DNA from: Parasponia andersonii | Lineage: Eukaryota > Streptophyta > Magnoliopsida > Rosales > Cannabaceae | DNA: 64,000 bases | Assembly: GCA_002914805.1 (NCBI GenBank) | Contig: JXTB01000190.1 | Location: 285,023 to 349,022 of the forward strand | Reading direction: 5' to 3' | Shown: positions 50,500 through 63,452 of the stretch, in pieces | Position numbering within the stretch: the first letter of the stretch is position 1 | Layout: every line of letters starts with the position of its first letter | Position numbers and translations under genes: made by a program | The notes under the pieces: model-generated | Told to the model about the DNA's origin: nothing | Databases searched by the model: none | The model's input: only the letters and a program-made list of their open reading frames with translations

Positions 50500-50502
<3 letters not shown>
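50276..50502. mobile_element. MITE, family A, copy 2
   Basis: 227 bp, same orientation as the 34387 copy: ggttgccaattcaataggta at the left and ..tacctactggattggtgttc at the right, inside (TA)n. The core has lost part of the palindrome (accatctaatgactataatg). Confidence 0.85.
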
Positions 50503-50534
<32 letters not shown>

Positions 50535-50772
50535 CTAGTATCATCATTTTGCCTTCATGATCAGCACCATCACCACTTCAATTCCTGCTACATTATCATT
50601 TTTGTTGTCACTTTCCAATGCATGTTTCCTATTATTTCGAATCATTTTCATCTCGCCAATGAAATAATTAATAATATAGAAAGCACATTATGATTATAAA
50701 TATATGTAAAATCGATTTAATTTGCAATATTAATGTTTTCATAAAAATTAGAAAATCATGCTTTTTTTTTTA

Positions 50773-50817
<45 letters not shown>

Positions 50818-51265
50818 CTATATATGATTATTACTGTCAACAACTATAAAACAGCAAAGCCTTATCAGATAAACAAATTAATGAGCAAAGTTAAAGAAAA
50901 ACCCTTCAAAGAATGTAACTTCAGAAGAAGGACGGTAGAATGCTAGGTGTGCATAGAAAAAGATCAATAAATAAAACAAGAGGGAAAACATTGTCAAAGT
51001 TTTTGCATGAAAATATTGCAAAACACACCTCACGAAGTTGATAAATGAATTACAGCTCTCATTATAAGCAAAGAAGAAAAATAAGTTATCCTATCTAACT
51101 TATAGTACTAATTAGTCGTAGGCAAAAGCTCTTATACAATAACTATAATTGTTTTTAGGATTTTCATTTAGTAAGATACTGAGTTGCTAGTATTAATCAA
51201 ATTCTATAGATCTCTATTTAGGTCACATCTCAAAACATAAATAGTCTCTCTCATACACTTTGACC

Positions 51266-51304
<39 letters not shown>

Positions 51305-51837
51305 CAGGGATTGTTTTTCATTCCCTATCAATAGGAAATCTAGTTTTGTTTGGTAGATTCAATAGTTATAAAAATAAATGCTCTCACTTAATTCATATTG
51401 GAGTTTGTTGCAATTGTCATTGGATTGAAATCAAAAGGTTAAAATTGATTATTTTTATAAATAGAGAATAAAAAAATAAAAAATTTTCCTATTGCACTCA
51501 TTCCCACGGTTATACATATATATAACCCCAACATCCTACCCTCATGATATACAAACTAATATTTGTCAAATAATATATAATTTATTCCTCTAAAATGCCA
51601 CAAGTACAAGAATATGTAAATATATACAATAGATAATACTTTACAATTACATAGTATGTTACACATTATTCATCATTTTATCTTAATAATTTATCGTAAA
51701 AAAAGTATATTATAGGTTGACGAGGGTATGGCATAAAAAGATCATTAAGCCATATATCTATAAAAATATATAATAATGTTGAAATAAAGTTTGAGTGGCC
51801 TTGCTCGGAGAAGGTGTTGTAGCTAATATATATATAT

Positions 51838-52073
51838 GGGCACCAATTTAGTAGGTATTTTTTTTTACCTATGCATATGTATCAATTTGGCCAATGAAAA
51901 TTTAGCATGCACATTTTTTTATTATAAAAAGTAAGAGAGAGAAAGAATATTAATGATGCACATCTTTTCATGCACTTTATTATAGCCATTAGATCACCAT
52001 TAGATGGTGATCCAATGGTTAAAAAAAAAATATCTACCCATAGGTAAAAAAAATACCTATTAGATTGGCAAGC
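51838..52073. mobile_element. MITE, family A, copy 3 (inverted)
   Basis: Opposite orientation to the 34387 copy: gggcaccaatttagtaggta at the left and tacctattagattggcaagc at the right, with a TA flank. The palindromic core atcaccattagatggtgat is intact. Confidence 0.85.
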
Positions 52074-52083
52074 TATATATATA

Positions 52084-52296
52084 TCTATTATATTTTTTTA
52101 ATCTATATATAGATATTATATTGCTCAATTAAAATTTATCATATATGAAAATATTTAAAAATAGAGAGAGAAAAATATTAAATAATATATATTTATTATT
52201 TTTTTCTAACTATTCAAATCATAATAGTCGTTAGATAATGATCTAATAATTAAAAAAAAAATATCGATAGATAAATTAAAAAACTTAATATGGCCC
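52084..52296. mobile_element. MITE, family A, copy 4 (inverted, diverged)
   Basis: Same block order as copy 3 (poly-T, gagagagaaaaatatt, then the cgttagataatgatctaata core) but heavily mutated, ending ttaatatggccca before (TA)n. Abuts copy 3 through a TA repeat. Confidence 0.6.
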
Positions 52297-52341
52297 ATAT
52301 ATATATATACATACATTATTTAATATTTTTTTTTTACTTTT

Positions 52342-52354
52342 NNNNNNNNNNNNN
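52342..52354. other. Assembly gap (13 N)
   Basis: Thirteen N bases. The sequence right of the gap (aaaaataaaatacttactag..) is the end of a further family-A MITE, so the gap probably sits within repeat sequence. Confidence 0.99.
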
Positions 52355-52399
52355 AAAAATAAAATACTTACTAGATTGATACCTATATAATATATAAAA

Positions 52400-53880
52400 G
52401 GAGAACAAGTTCAAACACCAACAAGGAACTATAAGAGCAAAGGAAATGGTCAATTGGACTGGTCTGATTCATTGCAACATACAGAGGGCAGCAATATAAT
52501 GTTAAAGGATATATTACAAAATCATATAGAGAGAGGAAAATATGCACATGCATTTTTTTTTTTTTTTGTTGAGAATACACACACCCCATACTTGAGTTCA
52601 TGAGCAATATGCACTTTTATTTGTTAATTTATAAATATAAAAAACGGTAATTGTAGAGTTTTCTTTCTTTCTTTCTTTTGTAAGATCTAATTGGTTATGG
52701 AAAAACTAAGAGAATAATTACCCTCAACATAATACTCGTCCCGATAAAGGACCACTCCCCCACTACTGGATGGGACCCTTTGGCCCTTGGTTCATATAGA
52801 TGGTTTTAGTACATTGAAAAGTTCTGCATATTTCTTGTGGATAATTTTCAAATATGGGCATCATTAGGGATATGGAATATAAACAAAAAACAAGTCCATG
52901 TCTAATGTGTCCTTCTTTGTCCTCTTGCTAACAACCCCAACCTCATATAAGAGGTGAAAAATTATATCATGCAGTTCCTAAAAAAGACAATCCCGAACAA
53001 CGCTTGGAGTTGTTTGTGGCAAAATTGAAATGATTTTATTGTGGAAACATTGGGTAGAAGATAATTACGTAAAAACAAAATAAGGTAATAGTGATGTGTT
53101 GAATATTGAGAACACCTCCAATACCCCCAATATATATCTTTGATGAAGAGATTATTGAAGAGGAATCATATTGTTTGATTGACCCATTGCTCAATATGAT
53201 TCACAAAAATGGTCAAATTACCATGGCTGCTACACTTTTTGACTCTCATTTCATTATCACATTTTCCTTATTCCCAAACCAATAAAAGGAATATTTCAAA
53301 AGGTTTGCAGTGCTTTATGTTACCATCTAGTACCACTGATCTGATTTACCCAAGAAAGACGTTGATTGGCATTCTTTCATAAGAATATATAGATGTGTTT
53401 CTAAATTTTTTTTTACTTTAGCTAAGTTTAATGTACAATATTAACAAAAGCCAAAATAAGAGATATAAATTTGAAACTACTGTGTAAAAACGTAATTCTC
53501 TATATTTATTATTTAAATTAGAGAGGATTGGATTATTTTCAATTTTTGAACTTTGAAAGGAATCAGTACTTCGAAAAATATGAGGGCACTTCCCACCTAA
53601 TGTCTAGACCGTACAATTGCATGCACTTTTCTATTAGGGTAAGATCAGATAAAAACCCAATTACTAAGTCTAATTAAGGAACACTACTCTTGTTTAGGAG
53701 AGTTTAGTGTAAAGGGGCAAAATTACTCTTGTCCGTAAAAGTATTTTTTAGATTCTCAAATTGAATTAAAAAATATTTTTGTAGAAATACCAAACATAAA
53801 GGTACTGTTTTGCGGTTAACTCTTCTCAATAAAGCTATTATAGTAAAATAACAATATATATATATATATATATATTGTCA
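52400..53880. other. Intergenic stretch
   Basis: No gene supported. Moderately AT-rich; an 11-bp inverted repeat (53163-53173 and 53192-53202) is the only local structure noticed. Confidence 0.5.
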
Positions 53881-53889
53881 ACTTAGGTT

Positions 53890-54153
53890 GGACAACAATT
53901 TATCGGAGCTGAAGGGGTTATTCGTGATTCTAATTGCTTCATGGTGGCTAAATGGGCTAAACGGATTGAGAGATTTTTTTACAAGAGGTTGGCGGTGACT
54001 GGTAAGCTTGAGGGTCTCCAAATGGCTTGCAATGATATTGGTGTTATGGTGACGTTGGGAGAGAGTAATGCTCTAATTAATGTGGTTCACTACGTGAATG
54101 TCTTCTTCGATGGGTTGCATCCTCGGTTCATTTCTGTTCCTATAAACCGTTGA
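53890..54153 (+). pseudogene. RNase H-like fragment of a non-LTR retroelement
   Basis: The open frame reads GAEGVIRDSNCFMVAKWAKR, then LEGLQMACNDIG and GESNALINVV, ending TGA. This is the pattern of the RNase H-like (RVT_3) domain that ends many plant LINE polyproteins, where the family shows G.GAVIRDS.G......A and ESDAL.VV. The first catalytic Asp region is missing and the usual ESDAL is ESNAL, so it is a decayed fragment. No reverse transcriptase is adjacent. Confidence 0.6.
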
Positions 54154-54159
54154 TCTTAA

Positions 54160-55010
54160 GAAGTAAAATTATTTTTCATCCTAGGAAAAATGTAATAGAA
54201 GATAATCCAAGTTTTCAGATTAATAGAAATGCTAAAGATAATGATATGAATGTCTGATATTCAGACTAATTGTGTTTGATTGCACACAGTAATCTTGTTT
54301 ATGATTGTGAGATATTAGATAACTGTATTTGGTTGCGCACGAGAATATACTTAAATTAAACTTGAAAAATAATTATAAAATTAAATTGCTTATAAAATAA
54401 TAAAATTTGTTAGCATAAAATAAAATAATTTGCTACAATTCTTGTAAAGTTGTATTTTTTTTTGTTTCGTTTTTTAGAATGAGTTTTAGATAGAGGGTCA
54501 TTTAAAATCCACATGTTTTGACAATTTTAAGATGATTATCACTTAAGAGGATTTGATTCCCGAGATGATTACTTTATTAAGTGTTAAATGGTACCAAATA
54601 TGAGGATGCATTGAAATATTCATTCCCACATAAAGATTACCTTATACCAAATAGTCCCTAAATGTATTCTCTTAAGGGGAAAAAAATATAAAAGTTGTTA
54701 CTAATATCTTTAGGTGCAAATTATTTTTAGGCTCGAGCCACAAGAGAAAACTTTATTTATAGATTTTTATTTTTTGGTGACAAAAACTTTACCATGAAGC
54801 TATTAAGAATTGCAATTTTTTATACTATTTATGATAAACAAATTATTACAATATTTACTTTATAATCTACACTTCAGTACATCCAACTTTATAATTAAGG
54901 AGCGGGAGAAAATACGCAACTTGTACCTCCACATTAAAATTAAGTGTAATTATCAATTATACTAGCGGCAATTATAGTTTGACCTTTGGTGCAACTTATT
55001 ATTTCTCTTT
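54160..55010. other. Intergenic stretch
   Basis: AT-rich, no ORF or element recognised. Confidence 0.6.
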
Positions 55011-55228
55011 GAGAAATTTCATTAAATATGTCTCAAATAGGACTATTTATAAGCATATGACCCATTTACTAATTGTTCAAAAATATGACTCTTTGACCAA
55101 AATACCGCTAAAAGCATAGTTTTAGTTATTTAGTTTTTTAAAAAAATCAGAAGAAAAAGAGAAAGAAAAGAATAGTCTCTCTCTCGCTCACCCGTTCTCT
55201 TATCCTCCTCCATTCACTATTAAAGTTC

Positions 55229-55275
<47 letters not shown>

Positions 55276-57316
55276 ACAATTATGCCCTATAACATAGCAA
55301 ACTCGGGGTACATCTCGATTCTTTTTCATTTTTTAACACATTGGAATTTAGAGTTTTTTTCTGTGTAGATAATGTATAGAATCTATATCTCGAAATTGAT
55401 AATTTGAATGCGAAATCAAGACTGAACTAATTAATGTATTTCAATTCGATCCTATTCGATTACGTTTTCGATCTGATTTGAACGATTTCCATTAATTTCT
55501 ATGTATTTCGATGAATGTTCGATGGTTTGTAGTGGCTAAGATTTCGACTATATTCGATAGTATTTCGATTAGATTCGATAAATGGGCATTTGAAAAGCTT
55601 GCAATCAATTTCGATACTTTTCGATAATATTCGATTATATGAAGTATGTATAATTTAATTCAATGGATTTCGATTTTATTCGATTCGAATTTGATGTCTT
55701 GAATAATTTTAGATAATTCGATGTTATTTGATTATGTTCGATAAGTTTTCAATGTACTTTGTATAGGAGATAATTCGATTATATTAGATTGTATTCGACT
55801 ATAATTCGATGCATATATTAAATATGTATAATTCGATTATATTCAAGAGTAATTTGTTACATATGTTAAATGGGTATAATTCGATTGTATTCGATAGTAA
55901 TTCAATGCATATGTTAAATAGGTATAATTTGAATATATTTGACAGTAATTCAATGCTAGAACACACTAGGGATTTGATTCTTGTGGAACTTGACTATTAG
56001 TGGATTCTACCGGATAACATGGACTCGGATCATATACTGAGTTTTGGTGTGATGGTCTTCATTTTTCTTCTTTGTTATTTTAGGCATACATGATCGCATT
56101 TAACTGTACCCCTTGATCACTATATTTGGATGATACCTTTCTATCATGGTTACACACAAAAGTGTACAGTGCTGAATAGAGATAAAATACTCGTCAAGTT
56201 AAAATTAGACATCGGCATTATTAGTAAAGATTGTTAGCGGAAGCATAACACTATCTACCTTGCAAAGAACTTTGAGTTCTAAATCAAAACGATTTTTCTC
56301 AGCTCCAATAACCTTATTCAAATGGTCATGAGACTTACACAACAAATATTCTTTGAAATAATAATGCCCTTACTTTTTTTTTCCCATTAAAAAGCCAACG
56401 ATCTTTCTCCTTATTATATTTCTAATCCTTATCATCATTATGATGTTGACACATGAGTAATCTATAATAGGTAAAAAGATTAGTTTAAAAGATAAATAAA
56501 TCAAAATATGAAGGAAGAAAAACAAAATTCTAAAAAAATTGATCTCCATCGAACTTGTATAGAATAACATCGAACAAAATTTTCGACCCTAACTTGATGC
56601 CTATCGAAGTATTTCGAAGAAAATGCAAATTTCATTTACGTCGAATTACCATTAAAAAAACATCAAACTTCGATATATATCGAATAGTCATCAAAATTTA
56701 ATCGAAATTTATCAAAGTTTTCAATTTTATTTTTTTTTTCTAAAAAATAATCGAATTACATCGAAATGCATCAAAAAATTTGATGACCGTTGCAATTTTA
56801 TCTAAAGCTGGAGTAATTTCTCGAAAATTGACCTAAATTCATTTTTTTGATGCAAATCTACCTCAAAACACAGAAAAACTCATACCTAAACTATTTTAAA
56901 CAATACCCATAATATTAAAACATAAAAATCGTTTACCTATTTGAAGATTCCCTCTTTGTTCTTTGAGTTTACGGTACACCTTGTGGAGATGTTTTTTTCT
57001 CTTTTTTTTTTTTTTTTTTAATGTCAAGTACCTTTTTATGAGTTTCTATAAATACTGATTTAGCTTGTTTTTTCATAAAAAAAAAGAAAAGAAAGGAAGG
57101 GTTGAAGATTGAAGGTTGAGGAAGTCTAGATGAAAAGAAAGGGAAGAAGAAGAAGAAAGAATAAGACTTAAATTTCTAGGTCTGAAACAAATTAATGCAA
57201 CAATCCGAAGGTAACTAACTAAGTCATTTCAAAGAAATATAGTCATATTTTTTTGAACAATTAGTGAATGAGTTATATGGTTGTAAACAGTCCTGACATA
57301 TTTAATGAACTTTCTC
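55011..57316. mobile_element. Long inverted-repeat (foldback/MULE-like) element
   Basis: The left end gagaaatttcattaaatatg (55011) is mirrored at the right end (..gacatatttaatgaactttctc, to 57316). Inverted similarity continues inward: ttactaattgttcaaaaata (near 55069) matches ttgaacaattagtgaatgag (near 57253). The left arm is rich in TTCGAT (55440-55960), the right in ATCGAA (56540-56790). There is a (CT)n at 55229-55273 in the left arm and GA-rich DNA at 57085-57165 in the right. No transposase ORF. GAGAAA termini recall Mutator-like elements, but no 9-bp target duplication was found. Confidence 0.65.
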
Positions 57317-58353
57317 TTGTCGTCTGCACATTATTAAAATTGTCTTTCTAATTTTAAAAGTGAAACAAATCCATTGCCTTAGACCAAGTTAGACTCAGTA
57401 TAATTCATAGAATTCCTATAATACCCTTTAAAGTTGTTTGGTTGCAATTGAACGAGAGTTATTGGTGCAAAATCTTGTTCGGAACTATTATACATGCCGA
57501 GGACCTGATGAGTGTTGGAGTATAGAGTAGTCATCGGTCGTCAATGTGTTTGAGGTTCAAACCTATGTTCGGATAGGAAAGGCCAAACATGATATAGACT
57601 CTCTCATGGGCAAGGTGTTGCCAATGGGGGGTACTAAGCACCTGTATGGTACCTACTAAGGGCACTTCAATGATTAAATCAGTTCTTAGATATAAAAATA
57701 CAAAGAGATTTGGACTTGATGAAGTCAATAAACCCTTTAATGGGGTAGTTGAGCGTTTCAAATAAGTAGATATTGATTGCTTTCTACCATCGAGTGATAC
57801 GGTGTTGTGAGCAAAAATTATTTTATCTCGGAAGAGTGCTAGTAGAAGTATCAATTGTGTAGCTACATAAGAACTCTACTCTATTCCTTCGCTGTGATTC
57901 ATGAAGTGTGTCTAGCTAGTTAGCTACATGAGTTATACCCGCCAACAGTGACACCAAGAAATTTTCTTGCGAGGTCAACTAACAACTTATAATCATTTAT
58001 TCACAAGTTGGTCTCCATTTTTGTGATAAACACCTCAATTGAGTGAAAATTAGCTAACTCATTATCTTTTTGTATGTAGCTAGTGAAGGCACCTCGAAGG
58101 AATACGTTCACCTCGACAGCTTTTTTTTTAAGATGGATACTCAATTTAGTTAGATAATTATCGTTTGAATTGAGATAATTCATTAAAATTAAGATACTTA
58201 ATTCGAATTTAAATAATTATTTAAATATTTATATTATTTTCAAAATAAATATATCAATAGATATACAACATAGAATTGTAAACAACTTGAACTCTCATCC
58301 TATAAATAGAAGTCCTAAGTCCCATTTTAGGAGTTTAAAAAACACTCCATAAC

Positions 58354-58479
58354 TTTGTAACTTTTTCAATAATTGCATAAAATTTGGCCAGATTCGGTCT
58401 GTGAATCCGATCACCTTTTGTAACTTTTTCAATAATTGCATAAAATTTGGCCAGATTCGGTCTGTGAATCCGATCACCT
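58354..58479. repeat. 63-bp tandem duplication
   Basis: tttgtaactttttcaataat.. at 58354-58416 is repeated at 58417-58479 without visible change. Confidence 0.9.
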
Positions 58480-59960
58480 TTTCTATTGAACCTCCATCAA
58501 CAATGTATATACTTTTATAATTCTTCTTGGCATTTTATTAGCCCTATGTTTCTGATTTTTTTTTGGTTTTGTTTTAATTAATCATAAATTTGTTTGTTTT
58601 TTTGGTAACAAGTTTAAACATCTCTCAAGCGTATTACGCTAAACTATTAGTCCAATATGGGATATGACAGAATGAGGATATAAATTGTTTCAATTTTAAA
58701 GCTTGTAGTCAATAATGATATTTTGCAAAAGGTATAAATTGAATAATATATAGGTCAAATTATAAGTTATACTTCCGTAATCCCTCCATACTAAATTGTA
58801 CACATTTTTTTACAAGTTTACCCCAAGCAATGCTGAATTTATGTCACACCACATCGTCCTTTTTCAATGATGGTCTCCGGCCGCAGTTGAAAAATGGCAA
58901 GTTTTCTACGTCTTATATGTTAGGTTCAAAAACACAACGTAAGTTAAATACCAATAATGTACCACGAACATTTAGTGAGTACTTATTCTTTTAATCTAGG
59001 GGAAAAGAAAAAAGTAGTTCTTTTTTTTTTTTTCTTTAAAAGAAAAAAAAAAAAAAGAAAAAAGTAGCACTCTCTTCCCTTAACACTCAATATTTAACAA
59101 AATCATTGGCATAAAATGTAATAGATGCTGAGCTTTTCCAAAATAGTGGACTTGGTGGGTTATCAATTATTCTGACCTAGTTGAAAATGAAAGGAGAAAA
59201 TGACGGTCAAATGGTTGTGAATGGATAAGTTAAACTTTCAATATTAAATCATTGGATTTTAAGGTTAATATATGTACAAGAGGAGTCAGATATGTCACTC
59301 TCTGGAGGAATTTATCAGTATGGAAGTAGAAAATTTATTAAGAAAACTAGAGATCAATCGTGATGACCCGGCATTGACTTTTTGAGTTTGATTAATTTAC
59401 CTGACTCCATCCAAAAATGAAGAAAAAAAAATCACCACCTATTTAGAAGCAATCAATCTTGTACCTATAATCTATCTGGGTTCTTATGATTGGTACTGAT
59501 AACTCAATTTAAGTTACTTTGTTACTACTATGTGGTAATAACATCATACTCGTCCAATCTTAAATCACAGTTCCAACGTCATCAAGACATATGTATGATA
59601 TGTATAATTAAATGATAATGACTTACATAATGTGCAGTTTAAAGAACTCCTTACAAGGGCTACACCGATAGAACATGTTGATAGATACAAGCTCCCTAGC
59701 TTTTGTGAAAGAACTAAAATTTCTGGTAAAGGAAAATGAAAAGATATTCAGATGATCATAGAAATGACCAACCCTACAATAGCCCACTTACATGTTCACA
59801 TAATCTTACTGCCCACAATACTAATGGATCCAGTTGTTTGTTTTTTTTTTTTTTTTTTAATTAGACTTAACTAATAATGATTTCAACTTATTATAAATTA
59901 AAAAAAAATACCTATTACTATTCAATTTCCACCCCCGCTCTATTAACCTCACTCTATTAA

Positions 59961-60002
59961 GAATGATAGTAAATATTACCAGAATGATAGTAAATATTAC
60001 CA
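59961..60002. repeat. 21-bp tandem duplication
   Basis: gaatgatagtaaatattacc plus a, twice in direct succession (59961-59981 and 59982-60002), exact. Confidence 0.9.
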
Positions 60003-60020
60003 CTTGAACCAACCACTCCG

Positions 60021-60120
60021 TTAAAAAATAACAATAATTATTTCTTCTTTCTTTCAAGTAAGTATGAAGCTTAAAAAATAACAATAATTATTTCTTTTTT
60101 CTTTCAAGTAAGTATGAAGC
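60021..60120. repeat. 50-bp tandem duplication
   Basis: ttaaaaaataacaataatta..gtatgaagc at 60021-60070 and again at 60071-60120, with one visible c/t difference. Confidence 0.92.
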
Positions 60121-60699
60121 AAAATCTACCGCTTTCTGTGGACCTCAGTTGGGCCGTTGGATATCGGGCTGAACCCAATCTGAGGTTCGATTCACAAACC
60201 ATTGGACAACGCCATTTAAATTAGCTATATTCACGCCATGTCATTTAGTTCAAAGTTTTTGGCGTAAAAATGTGTCTCTAGCATCACTCTTTCAAAAGAG
60301 AAGACTGAAATGAAGAGAGTTCGCTAATTCTTACCTACGATTCTATTTCACCACCTAGTGAAACTAACAAGTGAACCAAATCCAACGCTCTATTGAAACT
60401 CTCATTAAGAAAACAAGACACTTCCACAACGTGTAACGTGAATCTTCCACAAACCCCTCTAAATTTAGTGAGGAATGGTCAACCAAACCGGTACGTCAAA
60501 GTCAAACGAGATGAAAGGGATTCATTTTCAGTTTACACCCGCTACTTTATATCGAACATTAACATGGTAATGGAAACAAACCACCACTTCTCAAGCCAAC
60601 ACCAAATTCAAGTAACTGTTAACCCACTTAACTTTATTTCCTCGGTTGACAATAATGGAATGAAACTAATACCACATCACAACAACTAATCTGATATCT

Positions 60700-61072
60700 T
60701 CTAAACTAGTGACACATAATCAAACCAAACTACCTGGACTCTTTGAGTTTTGTTTAGAGGAAGTTTCCAACCCGAGTACAGATTTCCACCCCAAACAGCA
60801 CACAGGCCATCATTCCATCGGGAAAAAGAGCCAAGGCCAGACTGAAGTCCGTCACAGAGAAGGAAACTATTGTGCTTCGAAAAGACTGCCTGCTTGATCT
60901 TCGCAACAAATTCCTACAAATTTACCACTTAAAAAACCTATACACACTACGTAGCTGGAAGTATAGAGCCATGGTGAACATTGGCTACTGAGGCCTGTAA
61001 GGATCTCAGTTTCCTGGCATTGTCGATGACTAAATGCTTTTCTGGTCCCTTGAATGATTCTTGCCAGAATAA
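60700..61072 (-). other. Probable 3' UTR of the NF-YA gene
   Basis: Follows the TGA at 61075-61073 on the minus strand and is less AT-rich than the DNA left of 60.7 kb. The left limit is approximate. Confidence 0.5.
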
Positions 61073-63382
61073 TCAGGATGTGCCATCTGCAGGGGCACGT
61101 TCATTTTTATCGGAGTTCAAATTGATATTAGGCTGTGATTTGTCACCTGGTGCAACTTCATCTTGTTCCTTTTCATTTTTCTTTGCATTAAGAAACCTGC
61201 CCCCGCATCCTCTAGCTCTTCTTAATGCATGCAAATGTCGAGATTCATGCAAGTACGGCTGCAAGATAAGTTTGAAATCGAGTTACAGAGTACAAAGATC
61301 GGCAGTGAAAGAACATATGACGACTATGTGATTATCAAAGCCTAAAATCCAGCACGGCAGTCAAAACACTATACCTAGGACACAGATACACTTAATGATC
61401 TAAATAACGAAGAAAACTTACCACAACAATAAAATTGAAGAGAAAAGACTATAAATTTGAAGTTCATTCATAAAATTACCTTTCTAGACTTGACAGCTTT
61501 ATTTTCGGATTCTGCTTTTGCACGAGATTGTCGACGCCGTAAGATCCCATGATATTGCTTTGCATTCACAAATACAGGTTCCTCAACCGCATCTGATGGC
61601 AAGGGAACACCAGCTTGTTGTATTCCCATTAACTGGAGATGGACCTGAGGTATGTACATATGGATAACAATAAACTCGATTGTAATAAACAAACGACAAT
61701 TTCCATTCCAAGTAAACTACCATTTCTAAACACGAAAGTTTTTATCTAATGGAATGTGTTAAAGAGCGTACCATTGGTTGTCCACCATAAGGCTGTGGAG
61801 GATATGGCTGTGCGTCATAGGGAGCAAAAATGCTTCTATAGTAAGGATCTGGATATGGATAAGCTGCCGGTGCCTTCAATCAGACAAGGTTATGATTAGT
61901 CGAATTTCTCAAAGTCCCGAACTTTAAGTAGTTTAGGGATGATAACTGATTTCTGTTCCTATATCTCAGTCATCATTGTAAATATTAGGGAAAGACCGGA
62001 GATATCTGAGCAATAGGAAGCATCTATGACACCCACGTGTAAGTAGACACCACGTAATATCAATTGCCTCACTCAAAACAGATACAACCAAAGCATAGAT
62101 GAGCTAAACTAGTTAGCATTTCCATTTGAGCCATTCTTCTGCTAAAGAGAAAATTAAAGAGGATGAATCAGATCTAGAAGAAAGAAAATGCAACATTACG
62201 GGCGTTTGATTCCAAATTGCATTACTTCAAATGTTTGACTGTGCTAATAATTTATGGCAGGTTCATTTTCAGGGAATGTAAAGGAAAGGAATGAATTCTA
62301 TTCCAATTCCTGTATTCACTTACTAAGGGGGAACTCAATTTCTGTTGGCCATCTTAATGTCAGCAATCCAATTCCATTTTGAGGCTATGAAGAAAAAGAA
62401 AAAAGATACAAATATTTAAACATTACATATGCATAAAAGAAGATTTGGTAATCAACATCACTAGATTCCAATTCCCAACAACTCGACAGAAACTTTAATG
62501 GAACCTTTAAACTTTCCCATTGCAGATCAGTATGTCTGCCACTAAATATACTATATGAAGCACGGAATGATCAACTAAAACATACCTCGTTTTTTATCAA
62601 CAAATGTCTCCATCTTTTTTGTTTTTTATTTTTTATTTAAATTTTTTGAAAAAAAAAGGTAGAAAGAAAAAAGAACACAACGCATGAGTGCAAGTTAAGG
62701 AGCTATTAAGCTTACCAGCTAATAACCTGTGAGAAATACTCCAACGTCACAGAAGACATAATTCAAAGCAAGATGCTAAATATGAAGTGAATACTTCAAT
62801 AACAAAGCCTATTTATTGAGGCAATTCAAGCCATAAAAATAAACAGAATCAAGAAACTGAAGTAAGAAAATATGTATTTGTAACCACCTTCCAATAAATT
62901 ATGTGTAGAATCCTTAAAATCATTCAGAAAATGATGACTCAAATTTATCGTGAACGTGGAATTCTCTCTCCCAAGCCATGAACTTATATCCATTGGACTA
63001 AATCATGTAAATCAAAATGGCACAATTGCATCCAATTATGGAGAGACACGCTTGCATAATATATATACATACACTAGGAATAAATATCATCAAAACTTTT
63101 AGCAAATTCATGTGCAACAAAAACCACAAGCAATTGATAACACCATAGCACAGTAAACCATGGAGAAACAGCAAGTTTTGTGGACCTCATTATATGAGAA
63201 GAAGATCAAAAGGGAAAAAGTTTAGTTTTGAGATAGTACCACTGCCTGTCCTGCTCCAAACTGCGGAGGACTTGCATACTGAACATTTGGAGTTGTCACT
63301 ACAGTATGAGACATTCCAGGTGCAGAAGACGATTGGATCTGAGATTCTGAGTTCTTTTGCGATTCATCAGATTCACAATTGT
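61073..63382 (-). CDS. NF-YA subunit (CBF-B/HAP2), NF-YA4/7-like; first coding exon outside window
   Basis: Four coding exons on the minus strand: 63382-63240, 61873-61772, 61644-61480 and 61258-61073 (143, 102, 165 and 186 nt), GT-AG and in phase. The first one seen needs one base of a codon from an upstream exon, so the start is missing. The N-terminal part is acidic and Ser/Gln-rich, then [13 protein letters not shown]. The conserved core has the NF-YB/NF-YC interaction helix ([20 protein letters not shown]), a linker split by an intron after SRK, and the CCAAT-binding helix ([20 protein letters not shown], then RFLNAKK). The protein ends ..ADGTS. Role from the family: nuclear sequence-specific subunit of the trimeric CCAAT-binding complex. 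The [14 protein letters not shown] and [16 protein letters not shown] motifs fit the NF-YA4/7 group. All core residues are intact. Confidence 0.93.
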
Positions 63383-63452
63383 CTGCACAACCAATATTGT
63401 GAAGAAGATTAAAAATTGCAGAGAAAGGAGAAAAAGAGGGGAGAGGCAAAAG

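Larger units (their letters stand above)
57320..60690. other. Intergenic with short tandem duplications
   Basis: No supported gene; the 107-codon minus ORF at 57531-57854 matches nothing I know. Three exact or near-exact duplications lie at 58354, 59961 and 60021. Bases 58260-58560, with cctataaatagaagtc (TATA-like), could be an old LTR promoter. Confidence 0.5.

Noticed and set aside
53163-53202. Hairpin with text reminiscent of miR171 (tgattgacccattgctcaat)
   Set aside because: Several mismatches to mature miR171 and a stem of only 11 bp; not a credible MIR gene.
57531-57854. 107-codon minus ORF
   Set aside because: No domain recognised, no start context or splice support.
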